64,000 nt of DNA from Hedera helix (Eukaryota; Streptophyta; Magnoliopsida; Apiales; Araliaceae): the NCBI GenBank assembly GCA_947179155.2, contig OX359278.1, positions 23,236,744 to 23,300,743 of the forward strand, read 5' to 3'. Each line of letters starts with the position of its first letter. Position 1 is the first letter of the stretch. The translations under genes were made by a program, and so were the position numbers. This document shows, piece after piece, positions 34,194 to 47,468 of the stretch. The notes beneath the pieces were generated by a model. It saw only the letters and a program-made list of their open reading frames with translations, was not told where the DNA came from and made no database searches.

Positions 34194-35041
34194 TTCACAA
34201 TTTCTTCTAAAAATTTTATCTCCGAAATTACAGTATACTTATTTCTGCTCATTCTATCCATTAGGTTCTCAATCTAACCTATCAATTTTTTCATTCTCTA
34301 AGGATTCTTTATTGATCATTTAATTTTATAACCAATCTCCTCTAAAATTTACACTTCTACCCATTCAATTTCCAAAATGTTGCTATATTTCTCAGAAGTT
34401 TTCAACAATTTTCAATAATTGTGAAGGAGCTTAAATAACTAGGAAGTAAAAAGAATTCGTTTAAAATAATTTCACATCTGACTGAAGGGTCATAAAGACC
34501 ATGAACAAATGCCAAGGAATCAATCATTTGATTGACCCTTTTAGGTTACAAAATAATTGAATAATATGAGTTCTATATAATCAATGCACAATTTAATAAG
34601 TGACAATTGATTTTAAATGCTGAGTGGTCACCTAGACCGTGAACGTCTGCTGAGGCATCAGTCTCTTGATTGACCCTCTTAGGTTACATTTGTAGACCGT
34701 ACTTGAGGGGATTAGCTTCTTAGGTTATTCTTCGTATCATTTATCCGATACTTAGGTTGCTCCACATTATAGGTTGTTCTCTCAGCTTCATAATCCGTAC
34801 CAACAACAGGTTTCGATAGTTTTTAAATGTCTAACATGAAAATGCCTAGCCGAAACAATTGACATAGACTTACAATAATAGTTCGGATATTAATCGGAAC
34901 TTTAAAACTTTTCAAAAGCATACACGTGTAATAAAATTTTTGAAGTTCATCACTTCAAGTTAAAATTAACAATATCTAGCAGATACAAATGACATAGACC
35001 CTCATTTTTCTGTATAGTTTAAAATAACTAAAAATTATTTG

Positions 35042-35155
35042 ATGACTTCATGATATCGTATTGTCTCGACAGTGCGTTGAGGATTTCGTCATTATTTTAT
35101 GACTTCATGATATCGCATAGTCGTGACAGTACGTTGAGGATTCCGTCATTGTCAT
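35042..35155. repeat. 57-bp tandem duplication in element C
   Basis: Two adjacent units start ATGACTTCATGATATCG and end ATT(T/C)CGTCATT...; they differ at a handful of positions. Confidence 0.85.
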
Positions 35156-35726
35156 ATCCACACCACATAGTGTGTTAACGTTTTAGAAAAACATTTTGAT
35201 ATTTTCAAATCATTCTGGTTTATTAGGCGAAATAATTAGCATAGACCTTCATTTAAACATTTCAAAAACAATCAAAAATCATCATTCATTTTTTTTAAAA
35301 GGCACATAAGTGCAAATTTTGGCATGATTTTAAGATTTTCAAAGTCTAGCATAGCTAGAAGATTTGGAATATCCTAAAACCTAAAAAAAAAATCTTCAAT
35401 CTTACTCCTCATCTTTTTTCAACTTAATAACTATATCTAGTATAACTTTAGTCTTGCTACTTCACTCTACCCATACTCACTGTTCATCAAACTTACCACA
35501 CATTATGAGTTCAAGAACTTACCACAATCATATGGGTTTATGAACTTATCCTAGTCAGCCCAAAATCATCCATTCGCCGAGGGGCTCCCCATACGATTAT
35601 GAGTCACGAACTTACCTTACATGCACCTGACCTCAACATTCTCTACCTATCTGATATACTATGAGAAAAGAATCACCTTCTTACCATATATACATCGAAT
35701 AGCGTGACACTAGGTTTAAATCGATT

Positions 35727-35980
35727 ATCACTATAGAAAGCTAAGTGGTTGTCAAACCAAACACAATCTCCAGCCCATACAAGAAATTGGTCAACTCGAC
35801 TACTAATCAATATAGAAAGTTAAGCGGTAGTTAAACTAAGGACAACTTCCCTGCCCATACAAGGAAATGTTCAACGTAACCACTATATCAATGTAGGAAA
35901 TGTGGGAAGCTAAGCGGGTTCTCAAACCAAGCACAATTTCCTGCCCATACAAAGAATTATATAACTCAACCACTAACACG
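35727..35980. repeat. About 80-bp tandem repeat, three copies, in element C
   Basis: Units begin near 35727, 35807 and 35888 and contain TATAGAAAG.TAAG and CTGCCCATACAAG. The third unit carries a short insertion. Confidence 0.85.
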
Positions 35981-36326
35981 AGTCCTCAATTAAAAACTAA
36001 CAATATTTGACTTTCTCTTAACTCGATATGAATTATCCCAACTCATATATTACCACATACCATTCTTTATGAGTTTACTCCTTTACTATTTCATAGTATC
36101 TTCCTTTTTATAGCGTCAAGCTATTTACACATTCTCTTAATCGTTTAACAGGTCATCTATTATTCCATGATTTCATTTTGATCACTTTGTAATCTTCTCT
36201 TATGAATTTTCTATATTTCATCTCTTATTACTTAAACTTCATCTGAGTTTATTCCTTTGATATTTTCCTTATCTCATTCTACGGTTATAAACTAAGGTAT
36301 TTCTACCTAAGGTTTATAACTTATCA

Positions 36327-36338
36327 GTCCTAATACCA
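36327..36338 (-). other. Primer binding site of element C (degenerate tRNA-Met type)
   Basis: The minus strand reads TGGTATTAGGAC, two bases after an LTR end (...GGACTTTACA at 36341). It differs from TGGTATCAGAGC at three positions. Confidence 0.55.
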
Positions 36339-36902
36339 ACTGTAAAGTCCTGAGAATCCCCTCACTGGCCATGGGCGACCCCCGAACATTAACAAACAAC
36401 CTTCTCCTTATTATACACAATCATTAAATAAAATCATGTTATTGAAAACTCAGTAAATTTAAATTTTTATAACATTTACTTAAACTTTGCCTCAAAATTG
36501 CAATCTTTACATAAATTTTACAACTCCGATCATTTATATTTCATGACCTAGTGTATTACAACTATTGTGAGCAAACAAAAGCTCGCAATCTAACAATAAA
36601 TATTTAGTTTATTTATAGACTTCTATAATCTAATCGAGTTCATAAGTATTAACACTCGCTTTAATATACAACTGCCTTTCACTACTATTATAAGGCCTTA
36701 ACTCAAGAATAATACCAATTTATAATTATTCCAACATGTTACATCAAAAGATTTAAACAGTTCTAACAACAAGGTTTTATAACAATTATAACTTCAATCA
36801 TTTCCTTTGTATTTATCGGGATCTTCAAATTTCTCACACTTTGCTAAAAATATTTAATTATAACAAGAGTAAGCATAACAACTCAGCAAGTCTAATAGTT
36901 AT

Positions 36903-39900
36903 TGTAATACCCAGATATTTACAAGATTTGGAGATAAGATCTTAAATGATTTAATTAAAGGTTAATGTTGAAAACCTATAATTGGAGAAGTGAGATGTGT
37001 AGAAAATGAGTAAACAATTTTTTTAACCTAATTTATTTGTTAGGGATTAAATGTGAGAATATTATAAGAATTTATTAAGAAAATAAATTCAATTAAGAAG
37101 TAAAGGTTGTTATATTGATAAGTATATATATACCTAAACCGTGTTTGTTAGCCAAATAAGAAAATGAGTAAATTAATACTCAACAAAACTAATAAATTAA
37201 TTAGTTTTAATACGGAGCAAGAAGGAACGTTGTGAAATATAATTAATTAAGTTAATTATATTAATTATGAGTTAATATTATAGAAAAGCTAGAATGATTG
37301 TCTCGGATGACAATAATAACAACGTAATTAATTAAGTAATTAACTTAACTATCAAGTTATAGTATAGAGTCTATTAATGAATTTAAAACAAGCCCAATAT
37401 TTTAATTATTGTAAGTTTTATTGGTAATAATAAAGAGGTCCAAATAAATTTAAGGATTTAGCCTCATGAATAGTCCAAATAATTTAATTACTACTAGTGG
37501 ACTAACAAAAAATGATTATATGTGTTAGCCCAATATGTGAATACTTGCATGAAGGTGGGTAATTAAATAATAAGCCCAAGTGTTATGTAAAATAATAGTT
37601 CAAGAGGTAACTAATATAAGTACAATTAAACTATGTTGGCATGTATCATATGTAATGGTGTGGAAGTCTAATTGATTTCATTACCTAGCCCAAGTTATTA
37701 GAGATGTGTGAGTTGTGTTGGGTAACCCAAACAATTGAAATAAAGAGTCCAATGAAAAGCAAACTATGTAGCCCAAACACTTAAAAGTCAAATGTTGATC
37801 AATGTATTGAGAGAATATTTTTCAAGTATTGGTGAGTGTAGAGAATTAACTAATGTAGGGTTAATTGAATAATCCTAGTTGATAGGCAAGAGTGGGCATT
37901 AACCAAACATTGGTTAATTACTATGTGAATGAATGCGATGATGAGAATTAACTATAGATGAGTTAATTGAGTTACTCTATGTGGTAAATAAATTAAAACT
38001 TTAACTATACATGGGTTAGTTGCTAGCAAAATGTGTAGATACATAATTATATGTATACATGATGGATGAGACTTAATTAAGGGGAGTTAGAGAATTCACC
38101 CTACGAAAAATTGTTATAAGGGAATTAACCCTACATGGGTTAATTGGTGGAAGAATATTATAGATACAATTATGTATGTATATAATTTACCAGGATAGAA
38201 TTGGTAGGTAACCATGGGTTGCTTGTTGTAGAGAATTAACCATACATTGGTTAATTGCTAGGAGAAATTTCAAGTATTATATATACATATATATATATAT
38301 AATAAAAATAAAGAAAAATGGTGGAGTGTTGACCAAATATGGGACCCCACTTGGGGATTGAGTGAAGATGCATGTTACTTGTATTCAATTTAAATTGGTC
38401 ATTCACTTTGTGAATTCAAACTAGGATATAATTTAAATAAAAAGTTATTGGTGAATATGTAGAGATATACATGTTGTAAGTATATAGATTGGTAGAGAGT
38501 TAATTAATGTTGGTTAAATGAATTAACCATTAGTAATAAGAAAATTTGTCTATCACCAACCCTAGTCAATCAAGATGGTCAATTCTTATGAATTTATGTT
38601 TATAGATAACTAACCATTGTTGGGTTAGTTGTTAACCCTAAGTGGTAATAAAAATAAAACTTTAACCAATGCTAGAGTTAAATGTTATTAAATATATAAA
38701 TATATTGAATATATATGTATACTTGATTGTAGATAATTAACTTTACTTGAGTTATTTGGTGGAATATGTGTGTATGTTTAATTGATGAGCTTGGACCATG
38801 GTTGATAGTTAAGTTAACATAGGTTACAAGAGTAAGAGCCTTAACCACACATTAGTTAAGTGTTGGAGAATGGTTGCTTCAAAATTACTCCAACCTAGTT
38901 GCTTCACTCAACTTCCATAAACCAATCCAAGCAAAGGTCATTCATTTAATAATTAAACTTGATTTGATCTTTTGCAAGTATTGGTGATATTGTAGAGATA
39001 CATATTGCATATGTATAGATTTTTGGATGATAGAATGTGTCTATAAATAGAACTCATTAGTTCTTTTGTAGGAGTTTGGTTATTTGTTAGCTTCTAAGTA
39101 TAGAAATATAGAGAGAGCTCTAGAGCTTTGAGAGAAAAGTTAGAGAATTTGTAAGAGTTCTAGAGAATTAAATACATTGAGTGTTACTAAGTAGTGGGTT
39201 ATTTTTGGTCCATACAAGAAGAAGGAAAAGGAGGAGTCATAGCAAGTTATAGCAAAAAGAAGATTTTCTTTTAAAGGTTTAAAAGTTTTCTTAACCTAGA
39301 TCTTTTTATTTTATGTTGTTAAATGTTTGAACTAGAGAGGTTATATATAATGTATGATATGTATATGATGTATGTAGAGTCATAAAACATGGTGGTCTAG
39401 CAAATAATGCTTATAGCATAATGTTTGAACCAATCGAATAATGATTTATGAAGCTAGTTTTTCATTTTGTCCTTGTAAGTGATTTTAAGCCTACTTTCGT
39501 TTAGAATTGGGATTTGTGATATAAAGAGGAGTTGTGGAGGGAGAAATTATGATGAGAATGGACTTAAGAATCACCCCAAAATATTTTGAAATGAAGAAGT
39601 TATGACTGTTGGAGTGACTGGAGGTTGGGCAGTCCAAATTAGGATTTTATTTTCTGCTTTGAGCGCCCCGGCACTCAAAGTATGCCTATATTGAGCACCT
39701 CGGTGCTCAAGACAGAATGTTCAAGTTGTCCGGGTTGGATCGGGTCGGGCTTTCTTTGAAAATTTAAGTTGAAATAAATGTAAAATAAATGTATTTGAAT
39801 AATAAATCAATACATGGAGTTTATTAGTAACTAATAGGTAGCTAAATGTTTAAAATAAAGACTAAGGTTAACACTATTAAAAAGTTAACTATTGGTATTA

Positions 39901-41600
39901 TTTGAAGATAATTAAAATATTATTAAATGGTTAATAATAACATTTAACATTTGGATTAAAAGGTTGTTAAATAATTAATAACATTTGGAAATGATTAAAA
40001 TATTATTACATGGTTAATAAGGTTAATAAGTGATTAAAATATTATTAAATGGATAATAATATTAATAAGAGATTAAAATATTATTACATGTTTAATAATG
40101 TTAGTAAGCGATTAAAATATTATTAAATGGTTAATAATATTAATAAAAAATTAAAATATTATTAAAGGGTGAATAATATTAGTAAGCAATTAAAATATTA
40201 TTAAATGGTTAATAATATTAATAAGAGATTAAAATATTATTAAATGATGAATAATATTAGTAAGGGATTAAAATATTATTAAATGATTAATAATATTAAT
40301 AAGAGATTAAAATATTATTAGATAGTTAATAATATTAGTAAGAGATTAAAATATTATTAAATGATTAAAAATATTAATAAGTGAGTAAAATATTATTAAA
40401 TGGTTAATAATATTTGAATGTGGTTGTATATTATCAAATGCAGATAATATTTTGAGGTATTTGGTACATTATTAAATGTCCAAATCATTAGGTTATGTAA
40501 AAGAATAAATTTAATTGAATTAAACTAATGCAAACAGTCTATTTGTGACTAATTTTAGACAACTTATTAAAAGTGGGTCGTATAAAGAACATGTAGTGAT
40601 GACGTAAGCATACCCGATATGTCCGAACTGTATTTGGGCTAGGGTTTTTGTCCAGAACACAAGGGTTCGTGTGTCGGACATATTTAGAGTTAATAATTTG
40701 AAGTTAGAGTCTTATATAAAGACTAAGTAATAGTCATTGTAACTAATGATGATGTCAATTTCATATATAAATTGTAGGTTGAACGAAAAACACAAAATAA
40801 GCATAAATGGTAGAAGTGAACCAAACAAGTTTTTCAGAATTTGCTCCTATGTGCAGTGCAATGCTATGCTACAATGTGATATTAAATTATTGTTATGAAG
40901 ATATATTAATGTTATTTAGTTTATGAGAAGCCAATAAAGTATGAGTGTATGTGAAGTATGTGATAACCATGAAATATGATTGAATGTGAAATATGTACAA
41001 AATATGAAGCATGATTTGATAGAGGCAAGCTATGCATTATATGTGATGCATAAGAAATATGAAGCATTCATAAAATAAAAAAACATAAAATACATGATGT
41101 AATAATAAAATGTAGAGTATGTATAATATGTGAAGCATGCAATGTGTTATGTGTAACTAATAGATTTGTTGAGTCGTCATGCTCACTCTTGCTATAAAAT
41201 CAACACTTTCAGATAAGTGCAAGATATTCGAAGATTTTATTAAAGAATCAAGGATCAGGAATGCGTATTACTTTCACCGAAAGTCTATACGATTATAGTA
41301 ATTATGAGTCCGAATGGGACAGGTAAACTGATTGTTTAATTAAAGAAATGGTTAATGTTTATTGTGAGTGTTTAAATACTCAAATTGATTGTAATAGAAT
41401 GTCGTATCATGTATGATATGGAGACATACTAGAAATTTGTAAAGATTGTGATTCTGGAATAGAAAGAGATGTTGTAAAATTTTAAATAAATGATTATTTA
41501 GAAATTATAATATTGTTATAAGAAATGAACGATAAGGAAAAGGTTGTACATTGATGAACCAGATTCGAGGTTCAAGGGACCCGGATTTGGAGTCGGCACA
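36903..41600 (+). mobile_element. Solo LTR (4.7 kb), Tekay-like
   Basis: It starts TGTAATACCCAG and ends GGAGTCGGCACA, flanked by GTTAT at 36898-36902 and 41601-41605. A TATA box (CTATAAATAGAAC) lies near 39046. GTTGAGTCGTCATGCTCAC near 41168 is the Tekay landmark also seen near 62700. There is no primer site, polypurine tract or coding frame. A block with GAGCGCCCCGGCACTC near 39661 and the 39-bp array are inside. Confidence 0.82.
40033..40422. repeat. 39-bp tandem array, ten units, alternating in two forms
   Basis: ATTAAAATATTATTA recurs at 40033, 40072, 40111, 40150, 40189, 40228, 40267, 40306, 40345 and 40384, an exact 39-bp step. Unit ends alternate between ATTAATAAG and TTAGTAAG, so the real period is 78 bp. 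Two looser units precede it at about 39911 and 39993. Confidence 0.9.
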
Positions 41601-42560
41601 GTTATCATAACACGTAGATCACATTTTAAATCATACGTCATACCCCATGATTCGCATTTCATATAGGCATCATGCTTATTATGCTTTGCATTTATACAAT
41701 TACTTCATGCTTACAATGCATCTCAATATTTCCAAGTTATATAAATCATATAACACATTTCAACTCATAGCATCAATTATATATCAGCTAGTCACATCAT
41801 ATGACTATACAAAGGCATATTAAAAAAAAATCAATCAGCACATACAATATCACATATAACAGTTTATACATATAACAACAAGTTTATAAGAACATCACAT
41901 AGTACTGAAAAACTTGTCTGAATTGCTTTCTCGCTTACGCCTACAAAATTCATTTTACCTCATTTGAAAGACCTAATATGTTTATCTTTCAATTAGTAAC
42001 GCATATAGGGATTCATTTATCATTCTCAAATAAATTGACTCGACAACACATAGTTCCTTATTTACTAACTCATAAATTATATGACAATATTATCACCCTT
42101 GGAGAATATTTTAATTATCGACCGGTATTATTATACATTAATAATACCTCACTCAATTACAAACGTTATTAAGTATTAAATAATATCTTAATTGGTTACT
42201 AATATTATTAAGCCCTTAATAATATTCACCCAAATACCAATATTATTAATCATTTAATAATATTTTATCACTTGCTATTATCATTAAATATTTATTAATA
42301 ATTTACTCTTTGAGTAATATTTAAAGACTTAATAATTAAATGTAAAATGTCGAATCACTTTATCATTTTCTTAATTCCTTCACTTTATTTATTTAATATT
42401 AATTAAATAAGTAATTAATTTAATTAACTTTACCTGTTATTTAACATTACATAAGCAATTATCCTTTTAACCTTATTTCTCTTTAATTACTATTTAATAT
42501 CATTTAAATAATAAGTAATTAATTAATTATCTTCATTTCCTTTAATGCATATCATTACAT

Positions 42561-42572
42561 TCTTCCCTCCTT
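42561..42572 (-). other. Polypurine tract of element B
   Basis: The minus strand reads AAGGAGGGAAGA one base before the LTR start TGTAATG. It primes plus-strand DNA synthesis in LTR elements. Confidence 0.75.
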
Positions 42573-42607
42573 ACAAGGATTCCGTCCTCGGAATCACTAT
42601 TACATAA

Positions 42608-45600
42608 TTACATAAACAAACTTGGGTATTCTTTCTTCATTCTCTTTTCTAACTCCCATGTTACCTCTTCCACATTGTGATTTCTCCATACTATCTTTAC
42701 TGAATGTATCACTTTGTTTCCCAGAATTTGTTCATTTCTGTCTACAATTTGCACAGGAGTCTCTTCATACGTTAAATCTTTGTCGATCTGCATTGGCTCA
42801 TACTCGATCACATGCTTGTAGTCTGGTTTGTACAGTCTTAACACTGATACATGGAACACATTGTGAATTTGTTCCAATTCCGGAGGTAATGCCACTGCGT
42901 AGGTACCTCTCCTATCCTTCTCAGCACTTCAAAAGGTCCAATAAATCTTGGACTCAACTTTCCTTTCTTTCCAAACCTTATCTTTCCCTTCCAGGGTGAG
43001 ACTTTTAGAAACACGTGGGATCCACTTCAAATTCTCTTTTCTGCCGATGCTGATCAACACATTTCTTTTGTCTATCATGTGCTTCTATGAGTCTTGATCT
43101 TATTACTTTGATAATTTCAGTAGTCTGTTGCACAATTTCTGGTCCCAATAATTTTCGTTCTCTTACCTCGTCCCAACAAAACGGCGTCCTGCATTTTCTT
43201 CCATACAACGCTTCATATGGTGGCATTCCAATGCTTGCATGATAACTATTATTGTATGTAAATTCCACTAATGGCAAATGATCATCCCAATTACCTTTAA
43301 AGTCCATTACACATGCCCTTAGCATATCTTCTAATGTCTGGATCGTTCTTTCACTTTGGCCATCTGTTTGAGGATGATACACTGTGCTTAATCTTAATTG
43401 TGTACCCATACGCTCCTGAAAACTTTTCCAAAAATTTGACGTGAATCGTGGATCTCGATCCGACACAATTGATACTGGAACTCCATGCCTTGACACTATT
43501 TCCTTTACATATAACTTTGCTAGCTGATCCAGGTTAAATTTAACTTTGATTGGCAAAAAGTGGGCGGACTTTGTCAGTCGATCCATTATTACCCATATCG
43601 CATCATAACTTTTCTGTGTAGTTAGGAGTCCTACAACAAAATCCATTGTAACGTGCTCCCATTTCCATTCTGGAATCTCTAGTGGTTGTAGCAACCCACT
43701 AGGCCTCTGATGTTCTGCTTTGATTCTTTGACAAGTCAAACATTTGCTCACACATTCCACAACATCCTTTTTCATGTTAGGCCACCAAAAATGTTGGCGA
43801 AGATCTTGGTACATCCTCGTACTTCCTGGATGAATTGAATATCGTGAACTATGTGCTTCTTGCAGAGTCTCATCTTTTAACTCCGATACTAACGGCACCC
43901 ATACTCTTCCTTCCAATATTAACATTCCGCTGTTATCTATCTTGAACCTTGTCTCTTGTCCATCAGATATGCGTTTCCTGATTTGACCACAGTCTTGATC
44001 TTGCATCTGTGCTTCCTTCACTCTATCCAATAACGTTGGATGAGCTTCTACCATATATAATCTCTCTTTCGACTCCATCGGATGTTTTACTTCCAGTTCC
44101 AATCTTTCCATTTCTTTAATTAGTTCCTCTTGAGCAGTTAACATTTCCAATCCTTCCCGACCTTTTCTACTTAAGGCATCGACCACCACATTTACTTTTC
44201 CTGGATCTGGCAATCATAGTCTTTGATTAATTTTAACCATCTCCTTTGCCTCATATTCAAATCCTTTTGAGTGAAAATATACTTCAGACTTTTGTGGTCC
44301 GTGTATATCTCACACTTTTCTCCGTACAGGTAATGCCTCCATATTTTCAAGACAAATACCACTGCCGCCAATTCCAAATCATGGGTTGGATACCTCTTCT
44401 CAAAATCTTTTAACTGTCTTGATGCATATGCTATGACTTTACCGTGTTGCATTAACACACAACCCAATCCTTTGTGCGATGCGTCACTATAAACAACAAA
44501 TCCTCCCGTATCGTCCGGTAATGACAACAAAGGTGCTTCACTTAACCTCTTCTTGAGTTCTAGAAAACTCTCCTCACATTTGTCTGTCCATATAAACTTT
44601 ACAGCTTTCCTCGTAAGATTAGTCAAAGGTCCCGACAACTTTGAAAAATCCTTGATAAATCTTCTGTAGTATCCAGCCAATCCAAGAAAACTACGAACCT
44701 CAATTGGTATTTTTGGCTGTTCCCAATTAATTACTACTTCAACTTTCACTGGGTCCACTGATATTCCTTCTTGATCGATTACATGCCCTAGAAATTGTAC
44801 CCTTTGCAGCCAGAATTCGCATTTTGAAAACTTGGCATATAACTTAGCTTCTCCAACACAATTCTTAGGTGTTCCGCATGCTCTTCCTGAGTCTTGGAAT
44901 AAATTAAGATGTCATCAATGAACACCACCATAAACTTGTCCAAATACGGTTTGAATACATGATTCATTAAATCCATAAAAGCAGCTGGTGCGTTCGTCAA
45001 CCCAAATGACATTACTAGAAACTCGTAATGACCATAACGAGTCCTAAACGCTATTTTGGGTACATCTTCAGGCCTCACTTTCAATTGGTGATAACCACTC
45101 CTTAAATCAATCTTCGAAAAATACTTGGCTCCCCTTAGTTGATCAAATAAGTCATCGATTCTTGGTAGCAGATACTTGTTCTTAATCGTCACTTTATTTA
45201 ATTCCTTGTAATCAATACAGAGTCTTAACGAGCCATCTTTCTTCTTGACAAATAAAACTGGCGCTCCCCAAGGTGACACACTTGGCTGAATATACTTTTT
45301 ATCTAACAATTCTTGCAACTGAATTATCAATTCTTTTAATTCCACTAGAGCCATTCTGTATGGTGCCTTTGAAATCGGCGTTGTTCCTGGCACAAGATCA
45401 ATAACAAATTCGATCTCCCTATCTGGCGGAAGACCAGGTAATTCATCCAGAAATACATCTGTATACTCCCTTACAATGGGTATCTGACCCAATTCTGATC
45501 CTACTATGAGTGTATTAATCACATGAGCTAAATATCCCATGCACCCTTTTCTTAACAGCTTTCCGGCCTGCAACATCGTCAAACAACAAGATTGTTTAGG

Positions 45601-46008
45601 CGATTTGCTACCATAGAACACCACCTTAGACTTGGTAGGAGTATAAAGGTTTACACATTTACTCTGGCAGTCGATCACTGCTCCACAGCTATACAACCAA
45701 TCCATTCCCAATATCACATCAAATTCACCTAACCGAATCGGAATTAAATCCACTAACAATTTATGCCCCCTTATCGTTAGACAACAACCCCGACAAATAT
45801 TCTCCACCCGGATTACTTCCTTATTTGCTACTTCTATATTCAATGCATTTTCTAACTTTACTTGCGGCAGGTTCAATTTCTTAGCAAATTCATCAGAAAT
45901 AAAAGAACATGTAGCACCCGAATCAAATAATACGTATGCATTTACACTATTAACAGGAATGATACCTGATACCACATCCTTTGATGCCACTGCATCTTGT
46001 ACGGTCAT
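42608..46008 (-). pseudogene. gag-pol: Element B pol: protease, RT, RNase H, integrase, chromodomain
   Basis: The order is that of a Tekay-type chromovirus: protease (LFDSGATCSFIS, about 45930), RT with LCIDYKELN and the FIDD catalytic box (about 44915), RNase H (YSDAS, HDLELAAV, TDHKSL), integrase with an HHCC finger (H..H near 43850, C..C near 43730), the catalytic core (SDRDPRF, YHPQTDGQSERT), and a C-terminal chromodomain (IVDRNEQILGNK.. to EVTWELE, about 42620-42780). The chromodomain directs integration to marked chromatin in this clade. Frames change near 44830 and 44210, both small deletions, and near 43005, so the product is broken. Confidence 0.9.
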
Positions 46009-46038
46009 ATTAAATGTACAAGCTGTCGGTCTCCCAGG

Positions 46039-47118
46039 TTATACAGGCTCTCTTATGGTCAACTTCCCACAGGTGCTACCCTTACTTCCGCTTCCTCCTT
46101 TAATCTTCTTCTTAGGGCAATCTTTGATTTGATGTCCTACTTCTCCACAATAAAAGCAACCCTTGGTGGTTTTCGGTACCGGACCATTTGTTGCAATATG
46201 CCCTTCTTTGCCGCATCTAAAACATACATTTTCCCCCTTCAAACAAACACCTGAGTGTCCCTTTCCGCAGTTAGGACACAATTCAACCTTCTTCTTTGTT
46301 TCCCCTTGTTTAACCATAGCTGTACTACTATTGTTGTTCCATTTCCGCTTGTTGGGGTTGTTTCCTCCACTGCTGCCTTCTTTATTAGGCCCATCACCTT
46401 TCTTCTTGCCACGCTGCTCTTGTTTATACTTATTCAAGGCTTCACCGCCTCCCTCTGCAAGAATAGCTTTCTCCATTACTCCCACAAAAGTCCCAATCTA
46501 AAACATCGAGACTTTGTTGTAGATCCATGGCTTCAATCCACGCTCAAAGCGTCTTGCCTTTCTCTTCTCTGTGTCCACCTGATGTGGAGAAAACCTTGCC
46601 AATTCATTGAATTTTGCCGCATACTCGGCTACCGACATGTTCCCTTGCTTTAATTCGAGAAATTGCACCTCCATCATATCCTGTGTTACTAGAGGAAAAT
46701 AGGCTTCGAAAAATATCTCCTTGAATCTCTCCCACGTTGCGGCTCCCGTTCCCAATCTTCCTTTATTGGCAACCCACTAATAGTTAGCCTCACCTTTCAA
46801 CATGAATGTGGAAAAATCGATTTTCTGATCTTCTGCCATATTAGCTACATCAAATACCTTTTCTATTTCAGTTACCCAATTCTGAGCCTCTACTGGATTC
46901 ATCGTTCCTTTAAACTCTAGGGGTCCTACTGCCTTAAAATCTTTAAAGGTAGCAACTCTGGCGGCTACCGGTTGATCACCCCCTATATTTACATTCCTGT
47001 TTTGGAAGGCTCCCATCAACAAATCCACAAATTGCTGCATAGGATTAGCTGGCTCCTTTGGAGCATTTACTGACTCATCTGGAGGAGGTTGAACGTTCTG
47101 TCTACGTTTGGGCGGCAT
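46039..47118 (-). pseudogene. gag-pol: Element B gag, with nonsense codons
   Basis: The start is chosen at 47118 (MPPKRRQN...), the usual Tekay gag start, not at the ATG 39 bases upstream. The capsid region (FKGTMNPVEAQNWV, FFEAYFP, LKQGNMSVAEY) is followed by three zinc-knuckle-like motifs (CPNCGKGHSGVC, CFRCGKEGH, CFYCGEVGHQIKDC); the middle one has lost its last Cys. Stops at 46777-46779, 46498-46500 and 46039-46041 break one otherwise continuous frame that runs into the protease. Confidence 0.88.
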
Positions 47119-47468
47119 TTCTGTATCGCAATTTATATCACAATTATTGTACAACATTTGTATATCATATTTCTATAAACTTTAAACACATAAACGTGCC
47201 AACACACATTTCATAACTAAATTTATATTCATAAACAAGTTTAATGCCTAGCACATTACATTTTCATATAGCACATTGCTATTAACCTTTTTATCCCTTC
47301 AACTACCTGAGTCAGGATTCACCTAACTCTATACAACAAGCTTAGACCTTCCACCCTTACAAAAAGGGAACGCACAACAATCTATCCCTGCTATAACAAA
47401 AATTAGGGATTTACATATATACACACATAATTATACATACATAAACATATATATCTATTACATATTTC
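47119..47468 (-). other. Element B leader between the extra ORF and gag
   Basis: About 350 AT-rich bases with no ORF or recognisable signal. Confidence 0.5.

Larger units (their letters stand above)
34194..36340 (-). mobile_element. Non-coding interior of element C, with tandem repeats
   Basis: No ORF in 2.1 kb. It is bounded by an LTR start at 34193 and a primer site and LTR end at 36327-36341. Inside are a 57-bp two-copy repeat (35042-35098, 35099-35155), an 80-bp three-copy repeat (35727-35980) and a two-copy repeat near 34485 and 34620 (TTGATTGACCCT..TTAGGTTA). The organisation is that of a large non-autonomous LTR element that relies on proteins from others. Confidence 0.65.
36341..42559 (-). 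mobile_element. LTR shared between elements B and C, interrupted by a solo LTR
   Basis: The minus-strand LTR begins TGTAATGATATGC at 42559, just after the polypurine tract of element B, and ends GGACTTTACA at 36341, followed by the primer site of element C. Without the inserted solo LTR (36903-41605) it is about 1.5 kb. It therefore serves as the 3' LTR of B and the 5' LTR of C at once. Its end is unlike the end of B's other LTR at 48380, so it may be a recombinant. The region 41606-42559 holds ATTATTAAATGATTAATAATATT-like repeats and no gene. Confidence 0.55.

Noticed and set aside
40033..40422. Regular 39-bp spacing reminiscent of a CRISPR array
   Set aside because: The whole unit is repeated without unique spacers, the setting is a plant LTR, and there are no cas genes.
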